A DNA stretch of 64,000 bases from Siderastrea radians (taxonomy: Eukaryota; Cnidaria; Anthozoa; Scleractinia; Rhizangiidae). Made by a program: the position numbers and the translations under genes. The notes below the pieces were generated by a model. It saw only the letters and a program-made list of their open reading frames with translations, searched no databases and had not been told where the DNA came from. Where the stretch lies: the NCBI GenBank assembly GCA_964017195.1, contig OZ024891.1:4159420-4223419 (forward strand), read 5' to 3'. This document shows positions 12,401 to 21,668 of this stretch, piece after piece. Position 1 is the stretch's first letter. Each line of letters opens with the position of its first letter.

Positions 12401-15400
12401 GGCATTCGACAGAGCCAGAAGAAGGTTAACCGAAAATCAGACTTACTAACCTTAAAATTCCCGCACTTGCGCTGACTGCGCTCGTTCTTTCCTGTAATAA
12501 TTTTTGCTTTACGACGTGATCGCTTTTCTCTTAATCTTAATGTATGTCATGCTGTTAAATAACCGCACGGACACATGCCGACCGCACGTGTTGATATAAT
12601 TCTTTACATTGCTGACAGAAATGATTCGCGTCAAATATCGCTTTTAACGAATACATGCTGCGAATTTTTTTCATGGCCTAAGTTCCTCATGGAGAGCTGA
12701 ATTGCTGCGGCACTGTTACCCCGTGTCTGGCCCATTTCCTCAAAAGTCGCGTTGTTGATCACGTATGAAACCACACCGGACAAACAGAGTGGCGGCAAAT
12801 AGAGATAGTCTCTAGAACGAATACTTGATTTACAATAATCGAGGTAATGATTGTTATTGTTCTGTAATTGTTTTAGGAAGCTTTTAAAACGTCATCCATT
12901 TCACTTTTGGCATGTGTGTGTGTGTTTCATGGCTGCATTACTTTCTGATATGAAACGTTTACTACGACGTTCCAGGGACGTTGATTTTGCCGATCAAGGG
13001 ATTTGATGGGATGTCATTTTTTCTATTTCTTGGGTGAAAAATTGCCAGCAAGAGTGGCCAAAGTGCCGGCTGTCGCCAGCAGTCGGCTGCTATTTTGAAC
13101 CCTGCATTCCATTTTTTTTTTTCGACCAAACTTCAGGAAATTTTGGCATAATGAAAGCACCTTTAGTGTAACCTGTGGAGGAAACCTCCCCAATAAAACT
13201 GTGACTGTTTTCATCTCTAAACCAAAGGGAAAAATTATTCGGGGGTGGGGGATTATTTCAAAAATTGCTTGGTGGAAGTCGTGCCATACATGTAAATATT
13301 TTGTTTTACTCTCTGAACATGATTTCAATTTGGTTTCTTTGACTAAAATTTTCAATGTCAATATCCTCGATGTCATCTACATTGTGAGTGATCAATCAGT
13401 CTTGCTGGATCAGAAACACAAAATTTTTGGACTTATTAACTGAGTTGTTTTGAGGGTTAGCCCAAGGGCTAACACTGGAAACGTCAGCTTTCAATCTCTT
13501 TTCAGTGGCCAATTTACCGTAAATTTTGTGTTTCACTTCCTTACTGGTGCAGCACCACAGATTCTTTAGAAACTAACCCTTGTTTGTTTGCTGGATCAGG
13601 CTCCACTTCCACTTGTTTATTCAAGGGAGGTGATGAATTGGGGGGGGGGGGGGTGTGATCAAGGGACAGCTATTATTTGAGGAAGTACAGTAATTATCCT
13701 GACCTTAAATCTCAAAAGAAGCTGACTACCAAAAAGAAGAACTAACTAAAGCAAAATTTACCCCCTCCAAAAAACCATGAATTTCATATTTAAAAAAAAA
13801 TCATTTGCACCTCCCCATCATTTTTACAAATGAGACCCCTCCCCCTTCACAGGGACCTAAGCCATAACCAGAGACCAGGCAACAGTGACATTTTGACTGT
13901 TTAATCTCTAGATTATCTCGGGAAGAAAAGGTTTATCAAAGGGAGTTAGAGGCAGCACTAAAAGCTTCCATTAGAGACTCACAACAGTCACCTGCTGAGA
14001 ATGAGAGCAGCAGCAATGGAAAGGATGAGGAGTGGGACATTTCTGATGAAGATGAGGTGGTTTTATCTAAACCAAAGAAAGCTAGATTACTTCCTTCTTC
14101 TGATGTTGAAGATAGCAATAAAGAGAACAGTGGGTGAGTGTAGTGAAGGCTATTAATAACTGTTACCTTAAGTATAGATTCTACTACTGACAGTACACTC
14201 CTGCCACCTTTTAAGCAGCCCTGATATCAAAATACATATTCTCCTTACTGTACTCCATACAGTTCTCAGAGCTGCAAATAACTGTCGGTCATCGGACAAT
14301 GTCCGACTAAAATCGGCCGATGTCTGACGAAATCTTAACTTTGGTCAGACATTGTGTCCGGACAAATTCGTTCACCAAATAATAAGTAAATAATGATAAA
14401 ACATACTAGTTATTTCAAAAAGACTTCCACTTAAAAATAACAAGAATATAAAAAAACATCCAACAACATTCTTGTTTTGTCCGACCAAAATGGGGACTTG
14501 GTCGGACGCATGTCCATTCAAGAGAGAAAAATTATATGCAGCCCTGGTTCTTATGGAACTAGTAAGGAGAAATGTTTTGTCTAAAAATCAAGACATGGGA
14601 TCCTTGGTGATCACTTCCTTTATTCTCATCACTTAAATGTTTGAACAAGTAGTGACAACGTAAAGAGAAATTTCATTTTGGTCACTGTTAGGGATTAAAG
14701 GGTTAAGGTTACTGGTATTAATTTTACAACAACTCATTTTGTAAGTTTACGAAAATATTGTGACCAGTTTGATGTGAATGAGTGAACTACAGTAAACACC
14801 TGCATATAAGAACCTATGATTTCAGGGTTCAGGCTGATCAAGTTCTTATTTACTGGGTGCTAGGTGAGAAATCAGCCTGAAAATGTTCTTAAAATTTGTT
14901 TCAGAAATACTATACATTATACATTACTAGAGGTTTAATTAAGACGGATTCCGCTCAACGTTCGAGCAATAAGTGCAAAAAATATTTACCAAAAAACTAC
15001 TCATAGCACGGTAACATTGTAAATGCTATTTGAAACATCTCACTCTAGTTCACTTGCCCAAGTGACCCCGCGATGAAATTCTCAAGCACTCTCAAGAAAA
15101 TTAATTTCAAATCTCGTAAAAGTATGCTAAAAACGGGCGCCATTTTGTTTTGAACTGACATGAAGCGTCTTTTTAATTGAAATATTGATAACTTCAAATC
15201 CAATTTTCTCTCGTGGGGTCAGCTTGGGAGCAAAAGTAACGATAAGTTCTTCTTATCTGTTCTCAAAATGTGACAGTGCTGCAAGTATGTTTTTGGTAAC
15301 TTAATTTTTGCACTTACTGCTCGAATGTTGAGCGGAAATCGTCTTAACATACATTGTTTTATTACTTACACCAAAAAATAAACTTCAGGTACTGTCAGGT

Positions 15401-18400
15401 GCTGTATGGCTCTTAGAGTTTGTATGGTCCAGCACACCATAGTACTTTGATATGAGTTACTGTATTGCTTTCTTATTCTGGCATCCTCTTTCTGGTTATA
15501 TAAGAACATATTTTATTTATAAGCAGGCTAAATTGGTTATTACATATATGGAGCTTTATTGGCCAACTTTCAGCCTGATGTTCTTAATCCACTTGTTCTT
15601 ATATGTGGGTGTTTACTATACAGTGTTTAGTTCTGGGTCCCACGCTGATCCCACCCTAAATTTCAAAGAGCATGGCTACTTTGAGTAGCATATAGAGCTG
15701 TAATTTTTGATGGGATATGAACGTCACCCATGCTAAGGCAACCCAAGCATTCCTTCAGAGTGGTACTCGGTTGGAACACTCATCCTCAAAACCATAAAAA
15801 AAATGCATGTAATTTGCCCATTCAAATACATTGGCAAGTGTTCATGGAACATGAATGCTTTAGGCAGTTTAGTAAGCACCAACCACAGTTGTTTGTTTCC
15901 TTGAAACTGAGTGGGTTTATCAAGTCACATGTACATGAATGCTGTATGTGCATCTTGACAGATACTGTGTAGTTGGCACCAGGAAGCACATTGATATTTA
16001 TGTTGGTTGTTTCTCAGTAATGATTTGCAAATGAACTTCGAAAGGAAGAGTCCAAGTGAAGGAGAGGAAAGTGACAATGATGAAGTGAAGCCCAAACCGA
16101 GTACAAAAAAACCAGGAAACAGAGCAGTGGAGGAAGGTGCAGAGGAGGAAGATGAATTTGCTCCTGATCGAGAGGAAGGTGGGTGGGGTTCTGTAGGGAT
16201 CTGCTAGGGTAAAATTTGGCTTTCTGAACAACTCTGAAATGAATCTGTTTTTCTTTCAAAGACAGTGACTTCGAACTTAGTGAAGAGTTAAGCAATGCAG
16301 ACAGTCTCAGTGATGAAGGAGATGACAGTGATTTTGATGAGGCAGAGGTGAAGAAAGAAAGTAAAGGACGAGGGCGTGGCAAGTCAACTACTTCACCAGC
16401 AAAACCCGGTGTCAAGCCACGGACAAGTGTAACAGGTTGAAAAAATATTAATATTTATAGTGTGCCAAAACATTTCAAGTTTAAGTTCAGAATGCACAGA
16501 TTGATACATGTGCACAATGTTAGTAGTAAACAAGTGAAGTTCCATTATCTTTGGAAGGCTTAAGCTGCGCTGCAAAATGTTTGAGGCAAAAAAAGCTAGG
16601 GTTGTTGTTAAAATGGTAGGTAGTAACTAGTGCATTAGACAAGCATCCTATCTGAGTAAGTAGCAATGTTACTCAATCATACTGTGATTACGTTGTGTTT
16701 TAGTCAAGGGACTCTTTTGAGCGTGATTGTTTCATATAATTTGGAAAACTCTTGAACAGCTATCTTGAAATTTGCTTGAATCGGGCACTGACATTTGTGT
16801 GATACTTTGGTTTCAGTCACACCACTTAAGATGCTGAAAGGCAAAGGTAAAAGCAAAGGAAGAGGATCTTCAGCCAACAGCAGCCACTCAGTATCAAGTT
16901 CTGCATCCAATTCACCTTCAAGTATGTCACTGTCTAAGACAATCTTATGTCATGTAGTAAGGAGATAGGTGGTTAAAGAAAAACCATGACAGCTTTGCTT
17001 TTGTCTTGCAACTGAATTGTTAATGTTACCTTCTGCAAGAAACAGACTATTAAAGCAGGTACACTGTTATGGCTTATTCTGGGACAGGATTGTAATAAGT
17101 TTTAAGTCTTCAGTTAGTTAATTTGATCTTCACATGCATAACAAACCTGTTGCTTTGTAAGTAAATCATACCAGCAAGAAAGAGGTTCACCCATAACATC
17201 AAGGTCCTTAATTAAGCATGTTCAGCTGTGGTTATGGCCCTTAAAGTCATCCCTACATGAACTAAACCTAATACTTAACCTACAATATAAAAATTATACC
17301 ACAAGATGTCTAAGTAGGCTAAGGTCATTGTCAACTAATCAAGCATTTATTTTATTTTTTTAAATTTTTATTCACACTCTCTAATGAGCAAAATGTTGAC
17401 TACCATATTTACCCATGTATAATGCGCACCCGTGTATAATATGCACCCTAAATTTTTGACAAGTTTATGAAAGAAAAAAGATTACACGACCAAATGTAAA
17501 TGTCAAATCTCTCTTAAATTATTTATTGATTTAACAAGAAATGGGAATTCGCAAAGGCAATTATTTTATTATAATAAATATTATCTCCTAGAAGAGTCAT
17601 TGTCTCCTATTTAAACTTAAGCTTATTTACAAACACTACATGTACTCTACCTATCTTGCAACTGTAATAACTCGAAATCTTTTGACTTACTAGTGATACA
17701 AATGCTTGCCACAAGAAACTTGAACTTAAAACAGAGTCCCTGGGCTTTTATAGCCAAACATAGAACAACAAGTGCAGCCAATAGAAAAATTCGTACTAAA
17801 CTGTAGCTAGACAGCACGCAGTAAAACTACATCTCAATGAATGGAACATTCATGGCCTTAGGCCAACCAAAACTAGCAAAAGAAAACTAACCAGACGGAG
17901 TTGCAACACTGGAAATAGCATGCGAATGTTCAGAATGCTAGGAAAGGTAAAGTACACTGTTGCCCCTAGACCACCCATGGTGCATGAGCATTGTCACGTT
18001 CCATTAACTGCATTTTACAGTATGTGCTGTAAAACTTTCGTAACAACCAGTATCGCTAAATTATCTTAAGCCAAAAGAGAGCTATAATCTTATAAAATTG
18101 TCCAAATCTTAGTATACTTTTACTCACAGCACTGGCATTTTGCAAGAGTTCAATGTTCAGAGTCTTTCAAATGACGAAACCTTCAAACTCCGACTCGGAG
18201 TCCGACACAAACAATTCTCTCACAAAGGAATCATCATGATCAAGCTTATTAGCGCCCTCAGTTGAATCGTAAACCGTATCATCTTCTGATCCATCCAAGG
18301 GAAGAATTTTTGAGGAAAATAAAATAATGTTGTAAATGATTAAAACGTAAATTTGAATTTAAGTGTTGACAGTGCCAAGCTAATTTCTATTTTCTTCTCC

Positions 18401-19114
18401 TGTGTTAATTTCACAGGTTTTTTCTGAAGACGTTAAAAGGATAACTGTACCCTCCTGAGAGGTACGTTAGAAATATTTTGTATTAAACAAAATCCTCTCT
18501 GTCCTAACGCGCGGATAAGCACAGTTCAATAAGCTAACATCAAGAAAACTGTGACTGAAACTAGAGTACTGAGATTATTCTGACTTATAAAAATTTTATC
18601 TCTAAAATTGTTGAATGTTTAAATTTCTGTAAAAGTAAGTAATGGTAAAGGTCATTAAAAAAAACTCAAGTTAAAAAAATTATTATTATTATTTTTTAAT
18701 TTTAACCAAAAAGTCTTTCATAGATTTTGACTAATCATTTGAGGTACACCTGCGAGTGTAAGCTGGTACCCTTTTGTGGCAGTTCATGCTCTTCTAAAGC
18801 AAAACAATACTGTTACCGGTAATCCTGGGTTCAAACAATTCATTCTGATTTAATTCCAGATTGTTATTATATAGTTGTATCTGTTCACAGTCTTCATTTT
18901 AACATTTGCCATTTTGTTTTGCTCAGTTTCATCTACAAGTAAACAACCATTACAGCAACAACTCAAGACAAGCTCTACATCACTCCTCAGAAGCAGCCCA
19001 GGAATGGGTCTCGGTGGAGTGAATATCAAGACTTCTGGACCTCCAATACGTGTTGGACTTTCAAGAAATGTCAGAGTAAAACCTCTTCATTCACATGTGT
19101 CTGTGCAACACTGA
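394..19114 (+). CDS. RAD51AP1: RAD51-associated protein 1 (RAD51AP1), seven-exon gene
   Basis: Seven exons join in phase: 394-475, 6411-6543, 13912-14133, 16018-16178, 16262-16435, 16817-16921 and 18927-19114, giving 1065 nt and a 354-residue protein, close to the vertebrate length of about 335-350. RAD51AP1 binds DNA and the RAD51 recombinase in the nucleus and stimulates joint-molecule formation in homologous recombination. The recognition rests on four points in the right order: a basic N-terminus (RKKVDYAKF); the conserved REEKVYQRELEAALKAS segment near residues 75-91; an acidic EFAPDREE block followed by a D/E/S-rich linker; and the C-terminal RAD51-binding motif VGLSRNVRVKPLH at about residues 335-347. 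The first ATG is chosen because the N-terminal family motif follows directly. The WVPP motif that vertebrate proteins use for DMC1 binding is not visible. Introns 1 and 2 (5.9 and 7.4 kb) are largely transposon and satellite DNA. Family identification is strong; exact exon edges are inferred. Confidence 0.88.
566..3018. mobile_element. AATCGAT-rich TIR element A with 7-bp TSD
   Basis: The termini are inverted repeats: the left end CAGGGATTGAACAATCGATG is matched, with one mismatch, by the reverse complement of the right end (CAGGGCTTGAACAATCGATG), and the match runs on to GGAAAATC. The element is flanked by the direct repeat TACATAT (559-565 and 3019-3025). The ends are crowded with ATCGAT palindromes. 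It has no transposase of its own; a Penelope-type RT fragment occupies the middle. The CAGGG termini resemble hAT elements, but hAT usually makes 8-bp duplications, so the superfamily is open. Confidence 0.8.
1420..2240 (-). pseudogene. Penelope-like element reverse transcriptase fragment, frameshifted
   Basis: Two overlapping minus-strand frames carry consecutive RT parts. One (ending near 1986) has YLQTHGTAMGTKMA and FANIF; the other continues with VWKRFIDDILAEI, IYKGERF, FKPTETLQYTHFSSCHPPGVK and RGF. These are hallmarks of Penelope-type RTs. The break between the frames is close to 2025-2040, so the copy is dead. The N-terminal RT part and the GIY-YIG nuclease are not seen. It lies inside TIR element A. 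Confidence 0.78.
3889..6024. mobile_element. GTCCGAC-type TIR element nested in element B
   Basis: The ends CAGTGCTGGAAATAA and TTATTTCCAGCACTG are exact inverted repeats. The flanks share AAAAAC (3883-3888 and 6025-6030). Subterminal GTCGGAC/GTCCGAC repeats occur at both ends. The interior is a ~50-bp tandem array plus A/T-rich DNA, with no transposase. A 280-bp relative with the same subterminal motif lies at 14267-14546. Confidence 0.75.
4070..4870. repeat. Tandem array of ~50-bp units
   Basis: The unit reads approximately CTTCTCAACGTTTCTCCGTA followed by CGTTAGTTCGTTTGTACAGT and ATTAGTCTTAT. About 15 copies are recognisable, best conserved at 4370-4830 and degenerate on both sides, with decayed units on to about 5170. 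It is internal to the nested element at 3889-6024. Open frames across it (such as 4113-4319 and 4371-4562) are products of the repeat. Confidence 0.8.
6411..6543 (+). CDS. RAD51AP1: RAD51AP1 exon 2
   Basis: The acceptor TTTTGTGCAG ends at 6410 and the donor GTAAAG starts at 6544. It enters in phase 1 and leaves in phase 2. It encodes a DDFQDD acidic patch and then a lysine-rich stretch (KTTAKAKTKTK), consistent with the N-terminal DNA-binding part of the protein. Confidence 0.85.
6828..8159. mobile_element. TTAA-flanked TIR element, non-autonomous
   Basis: GGCCGCGGGTGA at the left end and TCACCCGCGGCC at the right end are exact inverted repeats, each directly bordered by TTAA (6824-6827 and 8160-8163). 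A TTAA target duplication is typical of piggyBac and Kolobok elements; the GG start favours Kolobok, which is inference. The 1.33-kb interior is A/T-rich and codes for nothing recognisable. Confidence 0.75.
8164..8765. other. Intron 2 DNA without recognisable features
   Basis: Non-coding intron sequence between a TTAA element and a Penelope fragment. A short G-run lies near 8230. I see no gene or clear repeat. Confidence 0.4.
8766..9366 (-). pseudogene. Second Penelope-like RT fragment
   Basis: The minus strand encodes LGWKRYIDDIFAVFSLW followed by a degraded stretch. Around 9060-9085 the CACCCTCCAGGGGTTAG sequence reads as the HPPG(V/L)(K/R) motif seen in the copy at 1420-2240. The frames are broken and both ends are missing. 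It is independent of the first fragment and lies in RAD51AP1 intron 2. Confidence 0.65.
9371..9956. other. Intron 2 DNA without recognisable features
   Basis: No gene or repeat is evident. An open frame at 9639-9860 shows no recognisable domain and no splice context. Confidence 0.35.
9957..10009. repeat. Perfect 26-bp-arm palindrome with octamer motifs
   Basis: The left arm 9957-9982 (TTATGCAAATTAGCTGAGGG then CACATT) is exactly the reverse complement of 9984-10009, with one G at the centre. Each arm carries ATGCAAAT, the consensus bound by POU/Oct homeodomain proteins. It could be a minimal hairpin relic of a TIR element or a cruciform-forming site. Confidence 0.9.
10010..10448. other. Intron 2 spacer before the 62-bp array
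   Basis: It includes a GC-rich inverted motif near 10190-10230 (TTTTTGCTCGCGAAGGCAAA and adjacent GAGCGCGAGC). No coding sequence is recognised. Confidence 0.35.
10449..11560. repeat. Tandem array of ~62-bp units
   Basis: About 17 to 18 copies of a unit containing CCGCTTCCAGGTATCTGCTA, CCCAAGGAAGACAGAATAAG and CTAAAGCGCAATGTTAGACA. The period is 60-63 bp. Variant units (AAAACGTTAGACAACATTCC; AATAAAGCTAAAGCGCGATG) recur in a fixed order, so multi-unit blocks have been duplicated. The last two units (11455-11560) are degenerate. No spacer is unique, so it is a minisatellite and not a CRISPR array. Confidence 0.92.
11561..13911. other. Rest of RAD51AP1 intron 2
   Basis: No coding sequence is recognisable over this 2.3-kb stretch. 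It holds a short (TG)n run near 12913 and a G14 tract at 13640-13653. Open frames at 13023-13376 (minus) and 13201-13443 (plus) overlap each other and show no family motif. Confidence 0.4.
13912..14133 (+). CDS. RAD51AP1: RAD51AP1 exon 3, conserved YQREL segment
   Basis: The acceptor CTCTAG ends at 13911 and the donor GTGAGT starts at 14134; phases are 2 in and 2 out. It encodes SREEKVYQRELEAALKAS, the best conserved internal motif of RAD51AP1, then an S/E/D-rich linker with short basic patches (KPKKARL). Confidence 0.88.
14220..14705. repeat. Dispersed repeat copy interrupted by the MITE
   Basis: The flanks of the MITE (CATATTCTCCTTACTGTACT on the left; CTCATCACTTAAATGTTTGA and AAAGAGAAATTTCATTTTGG on the right) match the copy at about 53020-53205. 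Both copies end in a (G/A)GGGTTAAAGGGTTAA-like tail. Confidence 0.7.
14267..14546. mobile_element. 280-bp GTCCGAC-type MITE
   Basis: The ends CAGAGCTGCAAATAA and TTATATGCAGCCCTG are imperfect inverted repeats with subterminal GTCGGTC/GTCCGAC copies, as in the 2.1-kb element at 3889-6024. The direct repeat GTTCT flanks it (14262-14266 and 14547-14551). It split a dispersed repeat, a related copy of which is uninterrupted at about 53020-53205. Confidence 0.78.
14943..15343. mobile_element. 401-bp TTAA-flanked MITE
   Basis: GACGGATTCCGCTCAACGTT at the left pairs with AATGTTGAGCGGAAATCGTC at the right as imperfect inverted repeats that run on past TTCGAGCA. TTAA borders both ends (14939-14942 and 15344-15347). 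The terminal sequence differs from the 6828-8159 element, so this is a separate TTAA-targeting family. It lies in RAD51AP1 intron 3. Confidence 0.75.
15348..16017. other. Rest of RAD51AP1 intron 3
   Basis: No feature is supported. Short open frames (15452-15688, 15730-15972) have no recognisable domain. Confidence 0.35.
16018..16178 (+). CDS. RAD51AP1: RAD51AP1 exon 4
   Basis: The acceptor TTTCTCAG ends at 16017 and the donor GTGGGT starts at 16179; phase 2 in, phase 1 out. It encodes acidic sequence ending in EDEFAPDREE, which matches the FAP-acidic motif in vertebrate homologues. Confidence 0.85.
16262..16435 (+). CDS. RAD51AP1: RAD51AP1 exon 5
   Basis: It lies between an AAAG acceptor (ending 16261) and a weak GTTGAA donor (16436). 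It encodes a D/S/E-rich run and then a K/R/G-rich run (KGRGRGK), the usual acidic-to-basic switch before the C-terminal DNA-binding region. The atypical acceptor and donor make these edges the least certain of the gene, but the phases fit both neighbours. Confidence 0.78.
16817..16921 (+). CDS. RAD51AP1: RAD51AP1 exon 6
   Basis: The acceptor GGTTTCAG ends at 16816 and the donor GTATGT starts at 16922; phase 1 at both ends. It encodes LKMLKGKGKSKGRG and a serine-rich tail, likely part of the C-terminal DNA-binding region. Confidence 0.82.
17402..18300 (-). mobile_element. Fragment of a DNA transposon, possible pogo-type transposase C-terminus
   Basis: The minus strand at 18167-18300 reads LDGSEDDTVYDSTEGANKLD, then DSFVRELFVSDSESEFEGFV and a stop. 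An acidic tail ending DSESEFEGF is typical of the C-terminus of pogo/Tigger-like transposases; this is resemblance only. About 760 bp further along that strand lies a sequence containing ACCCATGTATAATGCGCACC, which looks like an element end. No matching opposite end was found, so the copy is truncated. It occupies part of RAD51AP1 intron 6. Confidence 0.4.
18927..19114 (+). CDS. RAD51AP1: RAD51AP1 exon 7, RAD51-binding C-terminus
   Basis: The acceptor TTTTGCTCAG ends at 18926 and the stop is TGA 19112-19114. It encodes a Q/S-rich lead-in and the diagnostic VGLSRNVRVKPLH motif close to the C-terminus, the RAD51-interacting element of the family. An upstream ATG at 18875 is in frame but lies inside the intron. 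Confidence 0.9.
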
Positions 19115-20040
19115 TTCTGAAATTCACTATTATCATCTTGCACTTATGCAGAGGACATTCCGTACATGGTGATTTATAATTTGGAAATGGAGTTGTCAAG
19201 TGGCGAGACTAGAAAGCGACTTGTCAGAACATAGAATTTGCTCTCCGTGGTGCAGTTTGGCATCATGTTCGCTTACAACAATTATTTGATGTACACTCCT
19301 CACCAGCTTGCTATCAGTGAAAAACATGTTCCTTGACTATCCTTGCACAGTATTCCACACTGCATGTTAATTCCACACTGGAATTGTCTTGGGAGAGAGA
19401 TTTGACACTGACAATTTGGTGCTGTGGAGATGTGAACATCGACTGATAGATTTCAATATGCCTTATTTATTTCAACTCCCCTTACACTCTATACTTTATA
19501 TTTGTGTAGCACTAAAATATTATGTAGGAGCATGTCAGGTTGCCTATTTAGCAGCTGCAGGGGTTATAATGCTTCTCAGGCTGCCCACCAGCATTCAAGA
19601 AATGGTTTGTTCAGAGAAGGCATGGGAAAAAGAATACTGCAAGCTATCTTTGCATTAATTGTTATGCCAAAATAACTGCAGACATTTTTATAATCAAGCT
19701 GATTTAAAAATACATTTTTAGACAGGTTTACTGAAGATTTATGTTAGCCATTCATTTCAAAGGCTTTACTTTTCTTTTACAATTTTTAGCTTGCATGCTT
19801 TCTTGTTTGTGGTTTTATGTTGTTTCTCAATTTTTTTTCCTTTGTTCCAGGCCGTGGTTGTTTATGATATTTTTATGAATGTGAGACAAAAAGAAAAACA
19901 AAACAAATTTAGCCCGCAGAGTTTGAATGCAATTGCAAGTAAGATTTTCAATTGTTGTAACAAGAAATTATAATAGTATCTCTCTTTAAGTTCTGATTGA
20001 CTGTACATTTTATATAATAAAAAATTTAAAGGTCCAAGAT
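19115..20040 (+). other. RAD51AP1 3'UTR with poly(A) signal
   Basis: No further coding sequence follows the stop at 19114. A canonical AATAAA lies at 20016-20021, and no retroelement intervenes, so this stretch is probably the 3' untranslated region. Open frames at 19389-19658 and 19791-19973 have no recognisable domain. Confidence 0.45.
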
Positions 20041-20094
20041 TGGTTATTATTTGAAATTGGATGATGAACCTTAGTGGTGGATTGGATACTCAAC

Positions 20095-20285
20095 AACACA
20101 AGAAAAACCCAGAGCAGACCTGTTTAGTTATCAACATTAGACGAGAATGAAATGGGAAAGATGGAATATTCAGTATGTCACTCAAGCATGTGACAAGGAA
20201 AAAACCTCAGCCCCCAAAGGGAATCAAAACACCTTCCATACACCGGTCAGGTGCTGTAACCGCTGAGATACTGGGAGACTTGTGT
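20095..20285 (-). mobile_element. tRNA-derived SINE-like element
   Basis: On the minus strand, CTCAGCGGTTACAGCACCTG resembles the tRNA D-arm/A-box region, and TTTTGATTCCC about 40 bp further resembles a B box, at tRNA-like spacing. A degenerate tail follows. Boundaries are approximate. Confidence 0.5.
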
Positions 20286-20302
20286 GGAGCTTAATTAAAT
20301 AT

Positions 20303-20458
20303 ATGCCTAGCAGGAAACTTCGCTTCACCAATAAAGAACTCTTAGTAGTCCCCAAGTTCAATCTTGAAACCTACGGAAAGCGCGCTTTTTCAGTAATTGC
20401 ACCTATACTGTGGAATAACTTACCAGATTATATTAGAACCACAACATCCTTAAAGTAG
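20303..20458 (+). pseudogene. 3'-end fragment of a CR1/L2-type LINE
   Basis: The frame encodes YGKRAFSVIAPILWNNLPDY followed by IR and TTTSLK, the conserved tail beyond the RT domain of many CR1/L2-type LINEs. Only 51 codons remain before a TAG. The catalytic part is absent, so it is a 5'-truncated relic. Confidence 0.7.
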
Positions 20459-21059
20459 TTTTAAAGGAGCACAGTCACGAAGATTTCGCAGATTTCTGGT
20501 CAAAACTGTGCTAAAATTATCAGTAGCTAACTTTATCCATGCCCAACATTGTGTTTGAACATTTAGAGGAACATATTAACTTAATTTCATTGAGAGAAAA
20601 CAAACCATGACCATTTAATATCGATTTAATGTCAACACGCTGAAAGAATTTGAAAAGTTTAGCCTAATTTTTTCAAATTGCAATCCATTTCCATCTGTGC
20701 CATCCGTAGCAACAGACGACAGAAAATAGTTTCAGTGAAGTAATATAGTCTTTGGTAACAAAACTAGACCATTATTTGTGGGCATTCATTGATGTGAGGA
20801 CATATTTTTTATTTTTAAAGTGAACTAAAATAGCGTGACTATGAAGACTCTTTTATTTAGCACTGAGTACCCAACGAAACCGCTCCGCAAGAAAACCGCT
20901 CCACGGTCTTTAATCAATCTGGCTGGGAAGTCCGGAAACCTGGAGTTGAACTGGCTGGCAAAATTCGTAATGAAATAAATCCTTTGCTGGGAGTTTAATT
21001 TTCAAAAAACCTTGCTGGGGATTTTTTTTTTTTAGTGTGCTGGCTGGGTGAAAGAGCCC
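20459..21059. other. Intergenic DNA
   Basis: No gene is seen. CTGGCTGG(C/G)A motifs recur at 20930-21050, which suggests repeat-derived sequence; similar motifs occur at 48770-48930. Confidence 0.35.
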
Positions 21060-21668
21060 CGGGATCGAAGAGCTTTAAGGCAGGCGCGAGATGTTTGTTT
21101 TGTTGTCAGTTCAGGAAGTTCATTAAGTCAATTTTGCTCCCTGTTTGAGCTTGTCACGCAATCTAGTTTTCAGCTGTTATCAGTGTTCTGTAAATTTGAG
21201 TATTAACAGACACATCCGTTTGTCGGTACGCGGTTTTCAACATTACCGCAGCTCAGTGCGCGCAGTGCAAGTTTGGCGTGGTGTTCTGACCGTTAAAGTG
21301 TGAGAGGTATGTCCATCTGTTTACCTTGTTTTGCTTTCTTATTTCTCCACATTTCTTGATTTCGAACATTTTTAATAAGCCGTGCTGATTTGTAATTGTG
21401 GCTATCATTTTCGTTCCAGGTATTTGCTTTGTCTTGGAGAAGAGAGACGCGAGAGAGTGCCGACGCCGCTTTCGGCAACATTTGGAGCTGTTTTGGTGAG
21501 AAGTAATTTTACTTATTCTTCAGATTCTTCCTTGCTTTTTTCTTCTTCCAATAGCTTCATTCATCAGACCTCATTAATTTAGTCCTTTTTTCTATTTATT
21601 TTGTTTGGCAGGATGAAATCGTGTTTTTGTCGTTTATAATTCTGGTTGATCGAGCTGTGGACGCAGAG
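21060..21668 (+). other. Three candidate 5' exons of an unidentified plus-strand transcript
   Basis: Three segments have good splice sites: one ending at 21306 (GAGAG before GTATGT), 21420-21495 (CGTTCCAG acceptor, GTGAGA donor) and 21612-21668 (TTTGGCAG acceptor, GTAAGC donor). The 2nd and 3rd join in an open frame without a start codon. The local rise in CG dinucleotides upstream (21240-21300) suits a promoter region. They may be untranslated exons of the gene whose later exons lie at 32876-34989; this is conjecture from splice signals only. Confidence 0.3.

Noticed and set aside
16014..16415. Minus-strand 133-codon frame opposite RAD51AP1 exons 4 and 5
   Set aside because: It is the complement of acidic coding sequence (serine/leucine-rich shadow) and crosses an intron.
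18875..18926. Start of the last RAD51AP1 exon at ATG 18875
   Set aside because: The segment is hydrophobic, upstream of a strong TTTTGCTCAG acceptor, and phase from exon 6 requires entry at 18927.
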